Positions 33,651 to 42,654 of a stretch of 64,000 bases of DNA are shown here, piece after piece. The stretch is from Caldalkalibacillus uzonensis. Its GTDB lineage: Bacteria; Bacillota; Bacilli; Caldalkalibacillales; Caldalkalibacillaceae. Below the pieces are notes generated by a model. That model did no database searches, had not been told where the DNA came from, and was given only the letters and a program-made list of their open reading frames with translations. The DNA is taken from contig NZ_JAUSUQ010000004.1 in NCBI RefSeq assembly GCF_030814135.1, forward strand, positions 186,001 through 250,000, given 5' to 3'. Each line of letters begins with the position of its first letter. Positions within the stretch are counted from its first letter, which is position 1. The position numbers and the translations under genes were made by a program.

Positions 33651-33996
33651 GACTTATCATCCCTTACATTCATATTTATTATATATTGACCTTTAACAGT
33701 ACAATGTATGTCATTTACAATCATTTATTTCTTTTTTTGAATTTAATTATACACTTACATGACTTATTTGTTAAGATAGCGTAATACCTCAGAAACGTGA
33801 ACGCTTTCTCTAATCACATGCCACTGCAGTTAATGATGCAGTAAATGCGACTGCCCGTCGCACGAAAAAAAGACGGCATCATGTTAGCCGTCAAAATTTT
33901 GCACAAGCATAACCCCATACAAGAAAGAGGCTCCCTCCCGTTTATACACAAGCGGGAGAGCATCTATTCTCAATATCGCGTTTCCCTTGGCTGGTT
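33651..33996. other. Intergenic region with terminator and hairpin
   Basis: About 346 bases without a gene. The left 120 bases are AT-rich and probably hold the Fic promoter. A second hairpin, CTCCCG (33935-33940) with CGGGAG (33953-33958), lies close to the aminotransferase stop. The strong - strand terminator is listed separately. A weak cre-like sequence at 33796-33809 (12 of 14) is not supported further. Confidence 0.5.
33865..33892 (-). terminator. Rho-independent terminator after the aminotransferase
   Basis: On the - strand GACGGC (33892-33887), a 9-base loop and GCCGTC (33877-33872) are followed by seven T residues (33871-33865). It ends the dehydrogenase/aminotransferase operon. Confidence 0.85.
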
Positions 33997-35331
33997 CTAC
34001 CCAATCTCCGCCAATCCCTCTTTCAACACCTCTACAATAAAGGCGTAATCATCGTCCGTAATCGATAACGGCGGAGCCAGAGCGATCACGTTATTGTAAC
34101 CGGCCACCGTATCGCCGTTTTTAGTGATAATTAATCCTCTCTTCTTGCACGCTGCGATCACTTTGTTCACTTGTTCAACCCCAAGGGGGGCTTTTGTTTC
34201 TTTATCCTGCACCAGTTCGATGCCCACCAACAACCCTTTGCCGCGCACATTCCCCACATAGGGATGGGTCTCTTCCAATCCTTTTAGATCATTCAGCATA
34301 CGTTCCCCCAATTCCCGGGAACGCTCCACCAAACGTTCCTCTTCCATAATCTCAAGATTGCGCACCGCCACAGCACAGGCCCCCGGATGGCCGCCAAAGG
34401 TGTTCACGTGACGGAAATACTCATAGTTATCCGCTCCCTTGAAAGCCTCGTAGATCTCTCTCTTCACAGCTGTGGCGGAGAGGGGAATATAGGCGCTGGT
34501 AATCCCTTTGGCCATGCTAATAATGTCCGGTTTGATGCCATAATGCATAAAACCGAAGCGTTCACCTGTCCGCCCAAATCCGCAAATCACCTCATCAATA
34601 ATGAGCAATACACCATAGCGGTCACAAATCTCCCGTACAGCCTGCAAATAATCATCGGGAGGCATAATGATGCCGCCCCCGGTAATAATCGGTTCCATAA
34701 TGACGGCAGCTACTGTTTCCGGCAGTTCCCAGGCGAGTACCTTCTCCAGCTCTTCTGCCGCCTCCAGGCCCGGTCCCCGGTACAGATCTGGAGGTGTGAC
34801 ATGCAAGAAGCCTGTGCCTAAGGGCTCATAGCGATACTTGCGCTGCGCCTGTCCTGTGGCAGCCAATGCTGCCATGGTATTGCCGTGATAAGCCCGGTAG
34901 CGCGCCACAAATTTATACCGGTCATGTTCTCCCCGCTGCTTATGATACTGCCGGGCAATCTTGAAAGCTGTTTCGTTGGCCTCAGAGCCGCTGTTGGAAA
35001 AAAAGAAAACGTACTCATCTTGGCCGCCGAGCCACTCATTCAGTTTTTCCGCCAAACGAATGGCTGAGACATGGCTGTGGGTCATAGGGTAATAACTTAA
35101 CTGCTTGAGCTGTTCGTAGGCCGCTTGGGCCAACTCCTCCCGCCCGTAGCCCACATTCACACACCATAACCCGCTCATCCCGTCCAAATAGCGGTTGCCT
35201 TCAATATCTGTGATCCAGGCTCCCTCTCCTTGTTCAATAACCATGGTGGCCTCAGGCTGGTAAGGGCGCATGGCGTGCCAAATATACTTATCGTCCTTCT
35301 TTTTCAACGTTTCACTATGCTTGATCTGCAT
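33997..35331 (-). CDS. Class III omega-aminotransferase (beta-alanine:pyruvate type)
   Basis: A 444-residue PLP-dependent aminotransferase. ATG 35331 follows GGGGGAGAGTT. The PLP lysine is K275 in ISMAKGITSAY. Further fold-type I landmarks are SNSGSEANETAFKIARQYH, YRAYHGNTMAA, IIDEVICGFGRTG and HVNTFGGHPGACAVA. It probably moves the amino group of beta-alanine or a related omega-amino acid to pyruvate, giving malonate semialdehyde. The semialdehyde is used by the CoA-acylating dehydrogenase encoded 100 bases upstream in the same direction. The divergent PucR regulator is a common partner. Exact substrate remains inference. Confidence 0.88.
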   Translation of the reverse strand: MQIKHSETLKKKDDKYIWHAMRPYQPEATMVIEQGEGAWITDIEGNRYLDGMSGLWCVNVGYGREELAQAAYEQLKQLSYYPMTHSHVSAIRLAEKLNEWLGGQDEYVFFFSNSGSEANETAFKIARQYHKQRGEHDRYKFVARYRAYHGNTMAALAATGQAQRKYRYEPLGTGFLHVTPPDLYRGPGLEAAEELEKVLAWELPETVAAVIMEPIITGGGIIMPPDDYLQAVREICDRYGVLLIIDEVICGFGRTGERFGFMHYGIKPDIISMAKGITSAYIPLSATAVKREIYEAFKGADNYEYFRHVNTFGGHPGACAVAVRNLEIMEEERLVERSRELGERMLNDLKGLEETHPYVGNVRGKGLLVGIELVQDKETKAPLGVEQVNKVIAACKKRGLIITKNGDTVAGYNNVIALAPPLSITDDDYAFIVEVLKEGLAEIG

Positions 35332-35431
35332 AACTCTCCCCCATTTCCACTAAATTTATACACTTGTTCAAAACGTTTAAACGTCTGTTTAAGATCAATA
35401 TGCTCTGCCATACAGATTCAGTACCCCTGAC

Positions 35432-36892
35432 TTACAACCGGGAAGTAATCATCTTCTTGCGGGTGAAAAAGTTCACCCCATCCTTGCCATTGGCGTGCAA
35501 ATCCCCATAGAAGGAATCTTTCCAGCCAGAGAAAGGGAAAAAGGCCATGGGAGCAGGAACGCCCACGTTAACACCCAACATGCCTGGTTCTGCTTCCTCC
35601 CTAAACTGGCGGATGGCTCTGGCGTCATAGGTATAGATCGTTGCTGAATTGCCGAAACGGGAACGGTTCACGATGGCCAGTGCCTCATCCAAGGTAGCAG
35701 CCCTGAGCAGGCTAAGCACCGGAGCAAACAGCTCTTCCCGGGCAATGGTCATCTCCGGCTTGACATGATCAAAAATGGTGGCCCCTAAGAAATAGCCTTC
35801 CGGCCGTTTGTCCATCTCTTGCCGTCCATCACGGATCAAAACGGCTCCTTCCTGCAGCCCTTTTTCAATGTAACCCAACACCTTTTCCCGATGCTCCCGG
35901 CGGATCACCGGCGTGAGAAACACATCATCATCCAGACCGTAACCCATCTTGATGCGGTCCGCCTTTTCCTTCAACCGCTGGACAAACGCCTCCTGCTCAC
36001 CTACCAACACCACAGCACTGCAGGCCATGCAACGCTGGCCGGCACTGCCAAAAGCGGAACTTAAAACACTTTGCACAGCGGTGTCCACATCCGCATCCGG
36101 CATCACAATATGATGATTTTTGGCTCCGGACAAGGCTTGGACCCTTTTGCCGGAAGCAGCTGCCTGTTCATACACATATTTGGCTACCGGCTGAGAACCG
36201 ACGAAGGAGATCGCTTTAATCTCCTCATGTTCCAATAAACCGTTCACCACATCATGGGCCCCGTGGACCACATTAAACACGCCATCCGGCAATCCCGCTT
36301 CCTGCAACAACTCGGCCAAACGGTTGGCCAAGAGTGGCGTCCGTTCGGAGGGTTTTAAGACAAAGGTGTTGCCGCACACAATGGCAACGGGGAACATCCA
36401 GCAGGGCACCATCATAGGAAAGTTAAACGGCGTGATCCCGGCCACCACACCCAGAGGATAACGGAACAGCTCTGAATCCATATCATCGGCGATCGTGGAT
36501 AAAGACTCACCCATCAACAATGAAGGCGCACCTGAAGCAAACTCCACACACTCAATTCCTCGCAGCACTTCACCATAGGCTTCTTTGTAACTTTTGCCGT
36601 TCTCTTGCACGATCAACCGGGCCAATTCATCCTGGTGCTCCATCAGTAACTGCTGATACTTGAAAAAAATCCGCGCCCGCTTGGGAACAGGTGTTTTACG
36701 CCAGGAAAGATACGCTGCTTTAGCCGCCTGAACCGCTTCATCCACCTCTTGTTTGGTAGAGATGGGGACCTGTGCCAAAACTTCGCCCGTGGCCGGGTTG
36801 GGCACATCCAGATAGTGGCTTGTTTGAGCTTCTACCCATTGACCATTCACAAAATTTTTCAACTTCTCACCCTCTTTTATTGCCAGTCCCAT
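35432..36892 (-). CDS. mmsA: CoA-acylating (methyl)malonate-semialdehyde dehydrogenase
   Basis: A 486-residue aldehyde dehydrogenase converting malonate or methylmalonate semialdehyde to acetyl- or propionyl-CoA, CO2 and NADH. ATG 36892 follows GGGGGAGG at 7 bases and gives the usual length; an upstream in-frame ATG (36952) has no such site. [11 protein letters not shown] begins the fold. [14 protein letters not shown] and [14 protein letters not shown] are signatures of the MmsA group, and nucleophile C288 lies in [11 protein letters not shown]. It is coupled in order with the omega-aminotransferase, forming a beta-alanine to acetyl-CoA route. Confidence 0.9.
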   Translation of the reverse strand: MGLAIKEGEKLKNFVNGQWVEAQTSHYLDVPNPATGEVLAQVPISTKQEVDEAVQAAKAAYLSWRKTPVPKRARIFFKYQQLLMEHQDELARLIVQENGKSYKEAYGEVLRGIECVEFASGAPSLLMGESLSTIADDMDSELFRYPLGVVAGITPFNFPMMVPCWMFPVAIVCGNTFVLKPSERTPLLANRLAELLQEAGLPDGVFNVVHGAHDVVNGLLEHEEIKAISFVGSQPVAKYVYEQAAASGKRVQALSGAKNHHIVMPDADVDTAVQSVLSSAFGSAGQRCMACSAVVLVGEQEAFVQRLKEKADRIKMGYGLDDDVFLTPVIRREHREKVLGYIEKGLQEGAVLIRDGRQEMDKRPEGYFLGATIFDHVKPEMTIAREELFAPVLSLLRAATLDEALAIVNRSRFGNSATIYTYDARAIRQFREEAEPGMLGVNVGVPAPMAFFPFSGWKDSFYGDLHANGKDGVNFFTRKKMITSRL

Positions 36893-36971
36893 TCTCAAAC
36901 CTCCCCCAATCTTATAAAATGACAATAACCCCGCTCTGTTCAACATTTCCATAAGACTTTCTTTAATTGTA

Positions 36972-37001
36972 AGAATAGAATACTATTTTTTGATCCTTCA
37001 A
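36972..37001 (-). promoter_or_regulatory. Putative promoter of the dehydrogenase operon
   Basis: On the - strand TTGAAG (37001-36996) and TATTCT (36977-36972) are 18 bases apart, in the short region between divergent pucR-like and mmsA genes. PucR-type regulators usually act in such regions. Confidence 0.4.
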
Positions 37002-37056
37002 ACTGTAAAATAATTACCACATTGAATTGGACATTTTGTCAAAGGAGGGTCTGCGT

Positions 37057-38316
37057 ATGCTTCAACCATCGCACATGACAGTACAAGATGTGTTGCAAAC
37101 CCGCCATTTTAAATATGCCAAGGTGATCGCCGGTAAACAAGGATTACACAGAGTGGTGAAGTGGGTGCATATCATAGAACTGCCTCAGGTGAGCCATCTC
37201 GTTAATGGACAGGAACTGATCCTGACCACTGGAGTGGGCTGGGGAGCGAGCCGAGAGATGCGACTCTCTTTTCTCCAGCAACTTATTGATCATCAAACCT
37301 CGGCGGTCTGTATCGAGCTCTACACCTATTTTGACCGTATTCCCAAAGAACTGATCGACCTGGCCAACCGCCACCACTTGCCGCTGATTGTCTTCACCCG
37401 GGAAGTGCGCTTTGTGGATATTACCCGTGATCTGCACACCCGGTTGATCCAGTACGCCAAACAAAAGGAAGCCCAAAAACAATGGCTGCTGGATTGGTTG
37501 GAAGGCAAGCACACTAAGGATGAAGTGAATCAGTATCTGAGTAACACCCTTGGTTTGAAGGAAAACTGGCTGGGTGTGGTGATCATAGTCAAACCTAAGG
37601 CAGGGGAAAAAGAAGCAAAGCGGCTGAAATGTGAATTTGCCCACACTCATACCGAAAACTGGCGCTCCTCCATGCTGTGGACGACCCGCTCTGTTTCTGA
37701 ACAACTGGGCTGGACCGTTCTCTCTCTGGAGCGCCAAGAGACAATCGTTCTTATCCTCTTTTACCGGCAAGAGATAGTGAATCAGAACGAGGATGTGACG
37801 CCGAATGGAACAGCGGGCTGGAAACACCTTCTGCAGCAAACTTGTAAAAAAATTTTGGACACAGCTGCCCCCCTGCCATTGCAAATCGGGGCGGGCCAGC
37901 CTTTTGACTGTGCCGAACAACTTGCCCACAGTTTGAAAACAGCTGAACAAACGCTAAAACTGCAGAGACAGTTAAACCGTTATGATATCATCTCCTATGA
38001 TGATTTCGGTATCTATCCTTTGCTGTCAATGATGGAACAGCATTATAATCTGCACGATTTTATCGAGACCCACATCGGAGCAGTGATCGCCTATGACCGG
38101 CAACATGGCACCAAGTTGCTCACTACATTAAAAACCTATTTAGCCTGCCACGGTTCCAAGCAGGAGACGGCACAGCAGCTCTACATCGTCCGCCAAACCC
38201 TTTACCACCGGCTCAACAAATTGGAAGAATTGCTGGGCAAGGACTTTATGTCCTTTGAAAGACGGGTAGCCATTGAATGTGCCTTGCTAGCTCATGAGTT
38301 ACAATGCACAATTTAA
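37057..38316 (+). CDS. PucR-family transcriptional regulator
   Basis: A 419-residue activator divergent from the beta-alanine operon. ATG 37057 follows AAAGGAGGG. The N-terminal PucR sensory domain (about residues 8-125) starts MTVQDVLQTRHFKYAKVIAG and contains RVVKWVHIIELPQ. A GGDEF-like middle region follows. The C-terminal HTH_30 domain (about residues 350-410) reads ETAQQLYIVRQTLYHRLNKL. PucR proteins control purine, amino acid and omega-amino acid catabolism. Here the likely targets are mmsA plus the aminotransferase, and perhaps the symporter genes that follow on the same strand. Confidence 0.9.
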   Translation: MLQPSHMTVQDVLQTRHFKYAKVIAGKQGLHRVVKWVHIIELPQVSHLVNGQELILTTGVGWGASREMRLSFLQQLIDHQTSAVCIELYTYFDRIPKELIDLANRHHLPLIVFTREVRFVDITRDLHTRLIQYAKQKEAQKQWLLDWLEGKHTKDEVNQYLSNTLGLKENWLGVVIIVKPKAGEKEAKRLKCEFAHTHTENWRSSMLWTTRSVSEQLGWTVLSLERQETIVLILFYRQEIVNQNEDVTPNGTAGWKHLLQQTCKKILDTAAPLPLQIGAGQPFDCAEQLAHSLKTAEQTLKLQRQLNRYDIISYDDFGIYPLLSMMEQHYNLHDFIETHIGAVIAYDRQHGTKLLTTLKTYLACHGSKQETAQQLYIVRQTLYHRLNKLEELLGKDFMSFERRVAIECALLAHELQCTI

Positions 38317-38487
38317 TTTATGTTCAGACATTTTGTTAAATATGAACTTGTCTTGTTTTAACAATGTGTCACTTCTATCCCCGTTCCTTGTACACTATGA
38401 TGTTAATAGAGGTCTCGTGTTAACTTTGTTTGTTTTTTAATTTTTTAAAACTTGTAAATATAATAATGATCGGAGGTGTGTTATTCG

Positions 38488-38655
38488 GTGTTTAATCTGC
38501 CTGCTGAGACGTTTTGGTGGTTAGTCCCTTGGCCTTTGATCTGGATGGCTTTGGCCATTATTCTTTATTTCAAACATAAACGGGAGGATGAACGGGAAGG
38601 CCAGCATCAGAACAACACCATTGACCAAAAAGAGGTGACACGATTTGAATCTTAG
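38488..38655 (+). CDS. Small single-span membrane protein ahead of symporter
   Basis: A 55-residue reading frame from GTG 38488, with CGGAGGTG 10 bases upstream, to TAG 38653-38655. The product MFNLPAETFWWLVPWPLI... has one aromatic-rich membrane helix (about residues 8-28), then a charged tail with KHKREDEREGQ. It overlaps the TTG start of the symporter by 11 bases, so translation is probably coupled. Small partner proteins precede many Na+/solute symporters, and this locus has a second such pair at 40900-42622. I do not recognise a named family. Confidence 0.6.
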   Translation: MFNLPAETFWWLVPWPLIWMALAIILYFKHKREDEREGQHQNNTIDQKEVTRFES

Positions 38656-40252
38656 CGGTGTTATATTTGTTATTTACTTACTTATATTATTGATCATTGG
38701 GATGTGGTACACCCGGACTGCTTCCCAATCGACTGATCAGTATCTCCTAGGCGGCAGACGTTTTGGGGCTGCTGTCACGGCTATGACCATGCAAAGCAGT
38801 TCAATGAGCGGTTATATGTTTATGGGAGGGCCTGCTTTTGCCTTTCAACAAGGTTGGTACGCTTTATGGTATGCCATCGGGGACGCAGGCGGAGCAATTA
38901 TTAATCTTTCCGTACTCGGAAAACGAATGCGGCGGTTGTCTGAAATCTTAGGTGCCCTGTCCCCCATAGAATATTTGGAGAAACGGTATGAGAGTGCCGC
39001 TGTCAGAATTGTGGGCTCCGTCATTTCCATCATCTTTCTCTTTTCCTATGTCTTTGCCCAGTTTATTGCCTCAGGTAAAGCATTGGCTACTCTGACCGGT
39101 TTTTCTTATGAATGGGCCTTGATCATTGGTGTAGGTGTTATTGTTGCCTATACAGTGGCAGGGGGTTATCTAGCCGTCGTCTACACCGATTTTGTCCAGG
39201 GGATTATTATGGTTGTCTGTGTCGTGCTGATTGGAATCATGGCCTTTTCTTATGTGGGAGGACTTTCCGGTCTCAATGCGGAACTTTCCTCCATTGATCC
39301 CACCTACCTGAGCTTATGGGGGAAAGATCTCGCCTACTATGGTCAGTGGGGTGTCGTACTTGGTGCCATTCTCATTTATGCCATCGGTTATATGGGCCTG
39401 CCGCATATCGTGGTTCGCCATATGTCAATGAGAAGCACCAAGACAGTAAAAAATGCGATTTTGGTGGCCGCCACCTGGAACCAGTTTTTCGTATTCACTC
39501 CTTACCTGCTGGGCTTGATCGGTATCGTGCTTCTCCCTAATTTGTCTGATCCAGAGATGGTGATCCCGGAACTGGCCTTTACGTTCTTCCCGGCCGTGTT
39601 AGCTGCCATCTTTCTCTCTGCTGTGATGGCTGCCATCATGTCTACGTCAGACTCCCTGCTCATGCAAGCTGGTACAACGCTGTCCCGCGATGTCTATCAG
39701 CGTTTTATCAACCCCAATGCCAGTCCGAAACAAATGGTGTTAGTGTCCCGGTTGTGCATTCTGATCGGCGGGGTCGTGGGGATCATTGTTGCTGTCTTTG
39801 AACCCCCTACCGTCTTTGCCCTTGTCATTTTCGCCTTTGGGGTTCTGGGCAACAGCTTTATTGTCCCCTACGTGGCTTCTGTCTATTGGAAAAAAGCCAA
39901 TGCCATGGGTGCCTTATGTGCCATGATCGGTGGCGCCGTAACCAACATTCTGTGGACCTCTTTGGAACTGGAAAGCGCAACGGCCATTCATCCCTTCATT
40001 GCTGGTTTGCTCGTTTCCATCTTGGGCATGGTAATCGGCAATCAATTTGGGCAAACACCATCCCAACGTATCCAGGAAGCTTTTGACGAAGCAAAAGGGT
40101 TGCGCTCTTTCACCAGTGCCATGGAGAAAAACATTTCCCAGGATCTTGCACCAGAAGCCAAGAATATTTCAACCTACTACTTCCACTCTCTTAAACCGAA
40201 TGCTCAAAAGGGGGAAACTGATGACCACTCAGCCCCTTATCCAGCCACATAA
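38645..40252 (+). CDS. Sodium:solute symporter (SSS family)
   Basis: A 535-residue Na+-coupled transporter with about 13 predicted membrane helices. TTG 38645 follows AGAGGTG at 7 bases. The first helix IFVIYLLILLIIGMWYTRTA, then DQYLLGGRRFG and TMQSSSMSGYMFMGGPAFAF, are characteristic of the PutP branch. Residues in AIMSTSDSLLMQAGTTLSRD near 325-345 correspond to the TM8 region that forms the second sodium site. Neighbouring beta-alanine genes make an amino or carboxylic acid a plausible substrate. The C-terminal tail overlaps the next gene by 32 bases. Confidence 0.92.
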   Translation: MNLSGVIFVIYLLILLIIGMWYTRTASQSTDQYLLGGRRFGAAVTAMTMQSSSMSGYMFMGGPAFAFQQGWYALWYAIGDAGGAIINLSVLGKRMRRLSEILGALSPIEYLEKRYESAAVRIVGSVISIIFLFSYVFAQFIASGKALATLTGFSYEWALIIGVGVIVAYTVAGGYLAVVYTDFVQGIIMVVCVVLIGIMAFSYVGGLSGLNAELSSIDPTYLSLWGKDLAYYGQWGVVLGAILIYAIGYMGLPHIVVRHMSMRSTKTVKNAILVAATWNQFFVFTPYLLGLIGIVLLPNLSDPEMVIPELAFTFFPAVLAAIFLSAVMAAIMSTSDSLLMQAGTTLSRDVYQRFINPNASPKQMVLVSRLCILIGGVVGIIVAVFEPPTVFALVIFAFGVLGNSFIVPYVASVYWKKANAMGALCAMIGGAVTNILWTSLELESATAIHPFIAGLLVSILGMVIGNQFGQTPSQRIQEAFDEAKGLRSFTSAMEKNISQDLAPEAKNISTYYFHSLKPNAQKGETDDHSAPYPAT

Positions 40253-40706
40253 ACTCAACCACTCAGGGGTGATCCAACTCCTGACTAAATTAGACCCAAA
40301 AGCACGTGTTATTCCCGAAGAACTTGTCTATTACCCCTACTATTTTTTACAATATCAACTTAACGCAAAGGCGCTCTTACGTCTCACAGGGAAAGTGGCC
40401 TGTACCATTGATGGGATCAGTGGCCAAGGGGCGCTGGTGGATGCTCCTCCGGAATGGAGACAGGCGCCCCCTGAACCCCTGAAAACATTACCGGTTCGTC
40501 TTATGGAAGATGAGGCCATTAAACAAGCGGAAAGCTTTGTGTACAACACCGCCATTCAAAAAGTCAAATATTTTACCACACCTAAATTGAAGCGTTTAAG
40601 TTGTAAATTGTTTCATCGTCCTTATTGGATCGTTCGCCATCACACCAAGTGCAAAGAGCATCATCTTATTGTGGACGCTATTACGGGTAAATATCACCCG
40701 TTATAA
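40221..40706 (+). CDS. Unrecognised 161-residue protein coupled to symporter
   Basis: ATG 40221 follows AAAGGGGGAAACTG and lies inside the end of the symporter gene, so the two are translationally coupled. The soluble product has no signal peptide or membrane segment. Visible features are VIPEELVYYPYYFLQYQL with an aromatic cluster, ACTIDGISGQGALVD, then PPEWRQAPPEP. A basic C-terminal half ends WIVRHHTKCKEHHLIVDAIT. The YYPYYFL segment followed by a DG-x3-G stretch looks like a small beta domain. I know no named family. The context suggests an accessory or regulator of the symporter. Confidence 0.7.
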   Translation: MTTQPLIQPHKLNHSGVIQLLTKLDPKARVIPEELVYYPYYFLQYQLNAKALLRLTGKVACTIDGISGQGALVDAPPEWRQAPPEPLKTLPVRLMEDEAIKQAESFVYNTAIQKVKYFTTPKLKRLSCKLFHRPYWIVRHHTKCKEHHLIVDAITGKYHPL

Positions 40707-40766
40707 TCCATTCATAAGGTATGAGCTGTCATACCAACCTTATGATGAGCAAGAGGTGAAAAAGGA

Positions 40767-40895
40767 TTGCATATTAATCCGGACCGTCTGCAAAATCGGA
40801 TTGAGGCATTAGCAAAGTGTCCTTTGGCGCAGGCGGCCGCTTGCGCCCTCTTGGTGCTTTATTCATCGCACGGTGCCATGACAAAGGAGGTGTAA
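40767..40895 (+). CDS. Possible 42-codon small ORF or decayed gene start
   Basis: TTG 40767, preceded by AAGAGGTGAAAAAGGA, opens a 42-residue frame ending at TAA 40893-40895, on the ribosome site of the next gene. The product starts HINPDRLQNRIEALAK, which resembles the N-terminus of M20-type N-carbamoylases and allantoate hydrolases. It then runs into an unrelated hydrophobic stretch, AQAAACALLVLYSSHG. It could be a truncated remnant of such a hydrolase, or a real small peptide coupled to the 70-residue gene that follows. Confidence 0.35.
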   Translation: MHINPDRLQNRIEALAKCPLAQAAACALLVLYSSHGAMTKEV

Positions 40896-40899
40896 AGCC

Positions 40900-41112
40900 T
40901 TGGATAAAAGTAAATTTCGAAAAATTTATTTCCTTTCAATCATTGTGTTGTTTTTAACTGTCTTATTTCCCGTTTTCCAACTAGGCAATAAAGCTTACCC
41001 AATCACTCTTGGCTTACCTTTCAGCTTCTTTTGGGTGATTATGTGGATCGTGATTACCTTCCTCATCGTCTTTATCCTGCACCGTCTTGACCCTGATAAA
41101 AAGGAGGAGTAG
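40900..41112 (+). CDS. Small two-helix membrane protein, symporter partner (DUF3311-like)
   Basis: A 70-residue membrane protein from TTG 40900 behind AAAGGAGG. It has a basic N-terminus and two hydrophobic helices (about residues 9-27 and 39-62: IVLFLTVLFPVF; FFWVIMWIVITFLIVFIL), ending in DPDKKEE. Size, layout and position directly before a symporter gene fit the small DUF3311/YhdT-type partners of SSS transporters. Its own stop is 4 bases before the symporter ATG. It is probably needed for assembly or activity of that transporter (inference). Confidence 0.75.
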   Translation: MDKSKFRKIYFLSIIVLFLTVLFPVFQLGNKAYPITLGLPFSFFWVIMWIVITFLIVFILHRLDPDKKEE

Positions 41113-41116
41113 AAGC

Positions 41117-42622
41117 ATGCTTGACTGGCAAATTGCAATGGTTATGATGATCGCTTATTTAGGCGTGGCACTCTTGATCGGTATCCTAGCCGGACGAGGA
41201 AGAGGAAAGCTTTCCCTTGATGAATTTACAGTAGCAGGCAGAAACTTAGGTTTGTTCGTGACCTGGTTTCTTATGGGTGGGGCCATATTCAGCGCCTTTA
41301 CCTTCTTAGGCGCACCAGGTTGGGCTTATTCCCGCGGTGCCCCCGCATTTTACATCACTGCCTATACCGCTTTCGCTATTTTGCCCTGGTATGTGATTGG
41401 ACCAAAAATTGGCCGCATTGGCCGTAAACGAGGGCTTTACTCTCTCGTCGGATTTTTACAAGGGCGTTATCCAATCAAATCCCTGGCCATTTTGGTTGGA
41501 TTAATCGTCTTTTTTGCATCCATTCAATACCTGGCTACACAGCTGAAGGGCATGGCCATCATCTTCAATATTATGACCGAAGGACGCATACCTTTGTGGT
41601 TAGGTGCACTCATGGCCTATGCTATCGTTGTCATCTACGTTGCCACAGGGGGACTCAGAGCTGCTGCCTGGTCAGACGTGTTCCAAGGCATGTTAATGCT
41701 TGTGATTTCATGGGCGGTTGGACTGGCAATTGTTTTCCAAATCCACGGCAGCATAGCTGAAATGTTTCAAAACATTGCCCAAGCCAATCCGGGCTTTTTG
41801 GAAATTGGAAATGAAGGCTCGACAATGTCCAAAATGGCTTACACCACCCTGATCTTAGTATCAGCCATTGGCTTCCTCATGTGGCCGCATCTGTTTTCCA
41901 GATCTTATTCCTCCAATGCATTGACCATCAAAAGAACAGTGATCGCCTATCCGCTGTTTGCCTTATTTGTCGTACCTTTATTGTTGGTCGGTTTTGCCGG
42001 GATCAGTTTAGTGGACCCGGGGCAACTGAATGAACCGGATACCATCTTGCCTTACCTCATTACAACGGTACTGCAGATGCCGGGTTGGTTGTATGGTCTC
42101 GTTGGGGCCGGTGCACTGGCTGCGGCTATGTCGACCGCAGACGTGATCACCCACAGTGCCTCACTTGAGTTTACAGATGGGGTGATCAAAAATATTTGGA
42201 CCAAACTGTCGGAAAAAACGGTTTTGATTGTGATGCGTACTGCTGTCGTTGTCATCGGTGCATTGGCTTATCTTGTCGCCGTTTTTGGAGGACAAGGACT
42301 GATTGCCCTTCTGGCCGGGGCGTATGGTTCCATTGTCCAGTTTGCACCAGCCGTCTATAGCGCAATGTACTGGAAGAGGGCAACTCCCACAGGTGTTGTT
42401 GCGGGGATGGCAGCAGGATTCGTTGTGAATTTTTACTACCAAATCATTAATCCCGTCACACCCTTAGATATCCATGCAGGTATTCTCGGGCTGATCGTCA
42501 ATGTTGCCGTTTTGATAACGGTCAGTTATTTAACCAAACCACAGTCAGCAGACTTGGTCAATGAGTATGTGGATGCCGAAAAAGAGGTATACACTGACGG
42601 AGGGAAAGTGGTCAAAATTTAA
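41117..42622 (+). CDS. Sodium:solute symporter (SSS family, PanF-like)
   Basis: A 501-residue transporter with about 13 predicted helices. ATG 41117 follows AAGGAGGAGTAGAAGC; an in-frame ATG 30 bases earlier lies within the small partner gene and has no good site. Landmarks are LDEFTVAGRNLGLFVTWF, GAPGWAYSRGAPAFY and ALAAAMSTADVITHSAS, the last being the TM8 sodium-site region. The PanF/ActP side of the family carries pantothenate or short organic acids. Here it is followed by an amidohydrolase, which suggests uptake of an amide or N-acyl compound. Confidence 0.9.
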   Translation: MLDWQIAMVMMIAYLGVALLIGILAGRGRGKLSLDEFTVAGRNLGLFVTWFLMGGAIFSAFTFLGAPGWAYSRGAPAFYITAYTAFAILPWYVIGPKIGRIGRKRGLYSLVGFLQGRYPIKSLAILVGLIVFFASIQYLATQLKGMAIIFNIMTEGRIPLWLGALMAYAIVVIYVATGGLRAAAWSDVFQGMLMLVISWAVGLAIVFQIHGSIAEMFQNIAQANPGFLEIGNEGSTMSKMAYTTLILVSAIGFLMWPHLFSRSYSSNALTIKRTVIAYPLFALFVVPLLLVGFAGISLVDPGQLNEPDTILPYLITTVLQMPGWLYGLVGAGALAAAMSTADVITHSASLEFTDGVIKNIWTKLSEKTVLIVMRTAVVVIGALAYLVAVFGGQGLIALLAGAYGSIVQFAPAVYSAMYWKRATPTGVVAGMAAGFVVNFYYQIINPVTPLDIHAGILGLIVNVAVLITVSYLTKPQSADLVNEYVDAEKEVYTDGGKVVKI

Positions 42623-42654
42623 ACCAATGTAACCATCGAGGGAGGGTGATCATA

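Noticed and set aside
33796-33809. cre-like site upstream of the Fic gene
   Set aside because: It matches at 12 of 14 positions, with both end bases wrong and no promoter context.
37144-37950. 268-codon open frame on the - strand
   Set aside because: It is fully antisense to the well-supported PucR gene, has no ribosome site, and its product looks like a shadow translation rich in F, Q and H.
38436-38464. Promoter directly before the small protein at 38488
   Set aside because: A TATAAT at 38459-38464 exists, but the -35 is poor and the start would fall on the ribosome site, leaving almost no leader.
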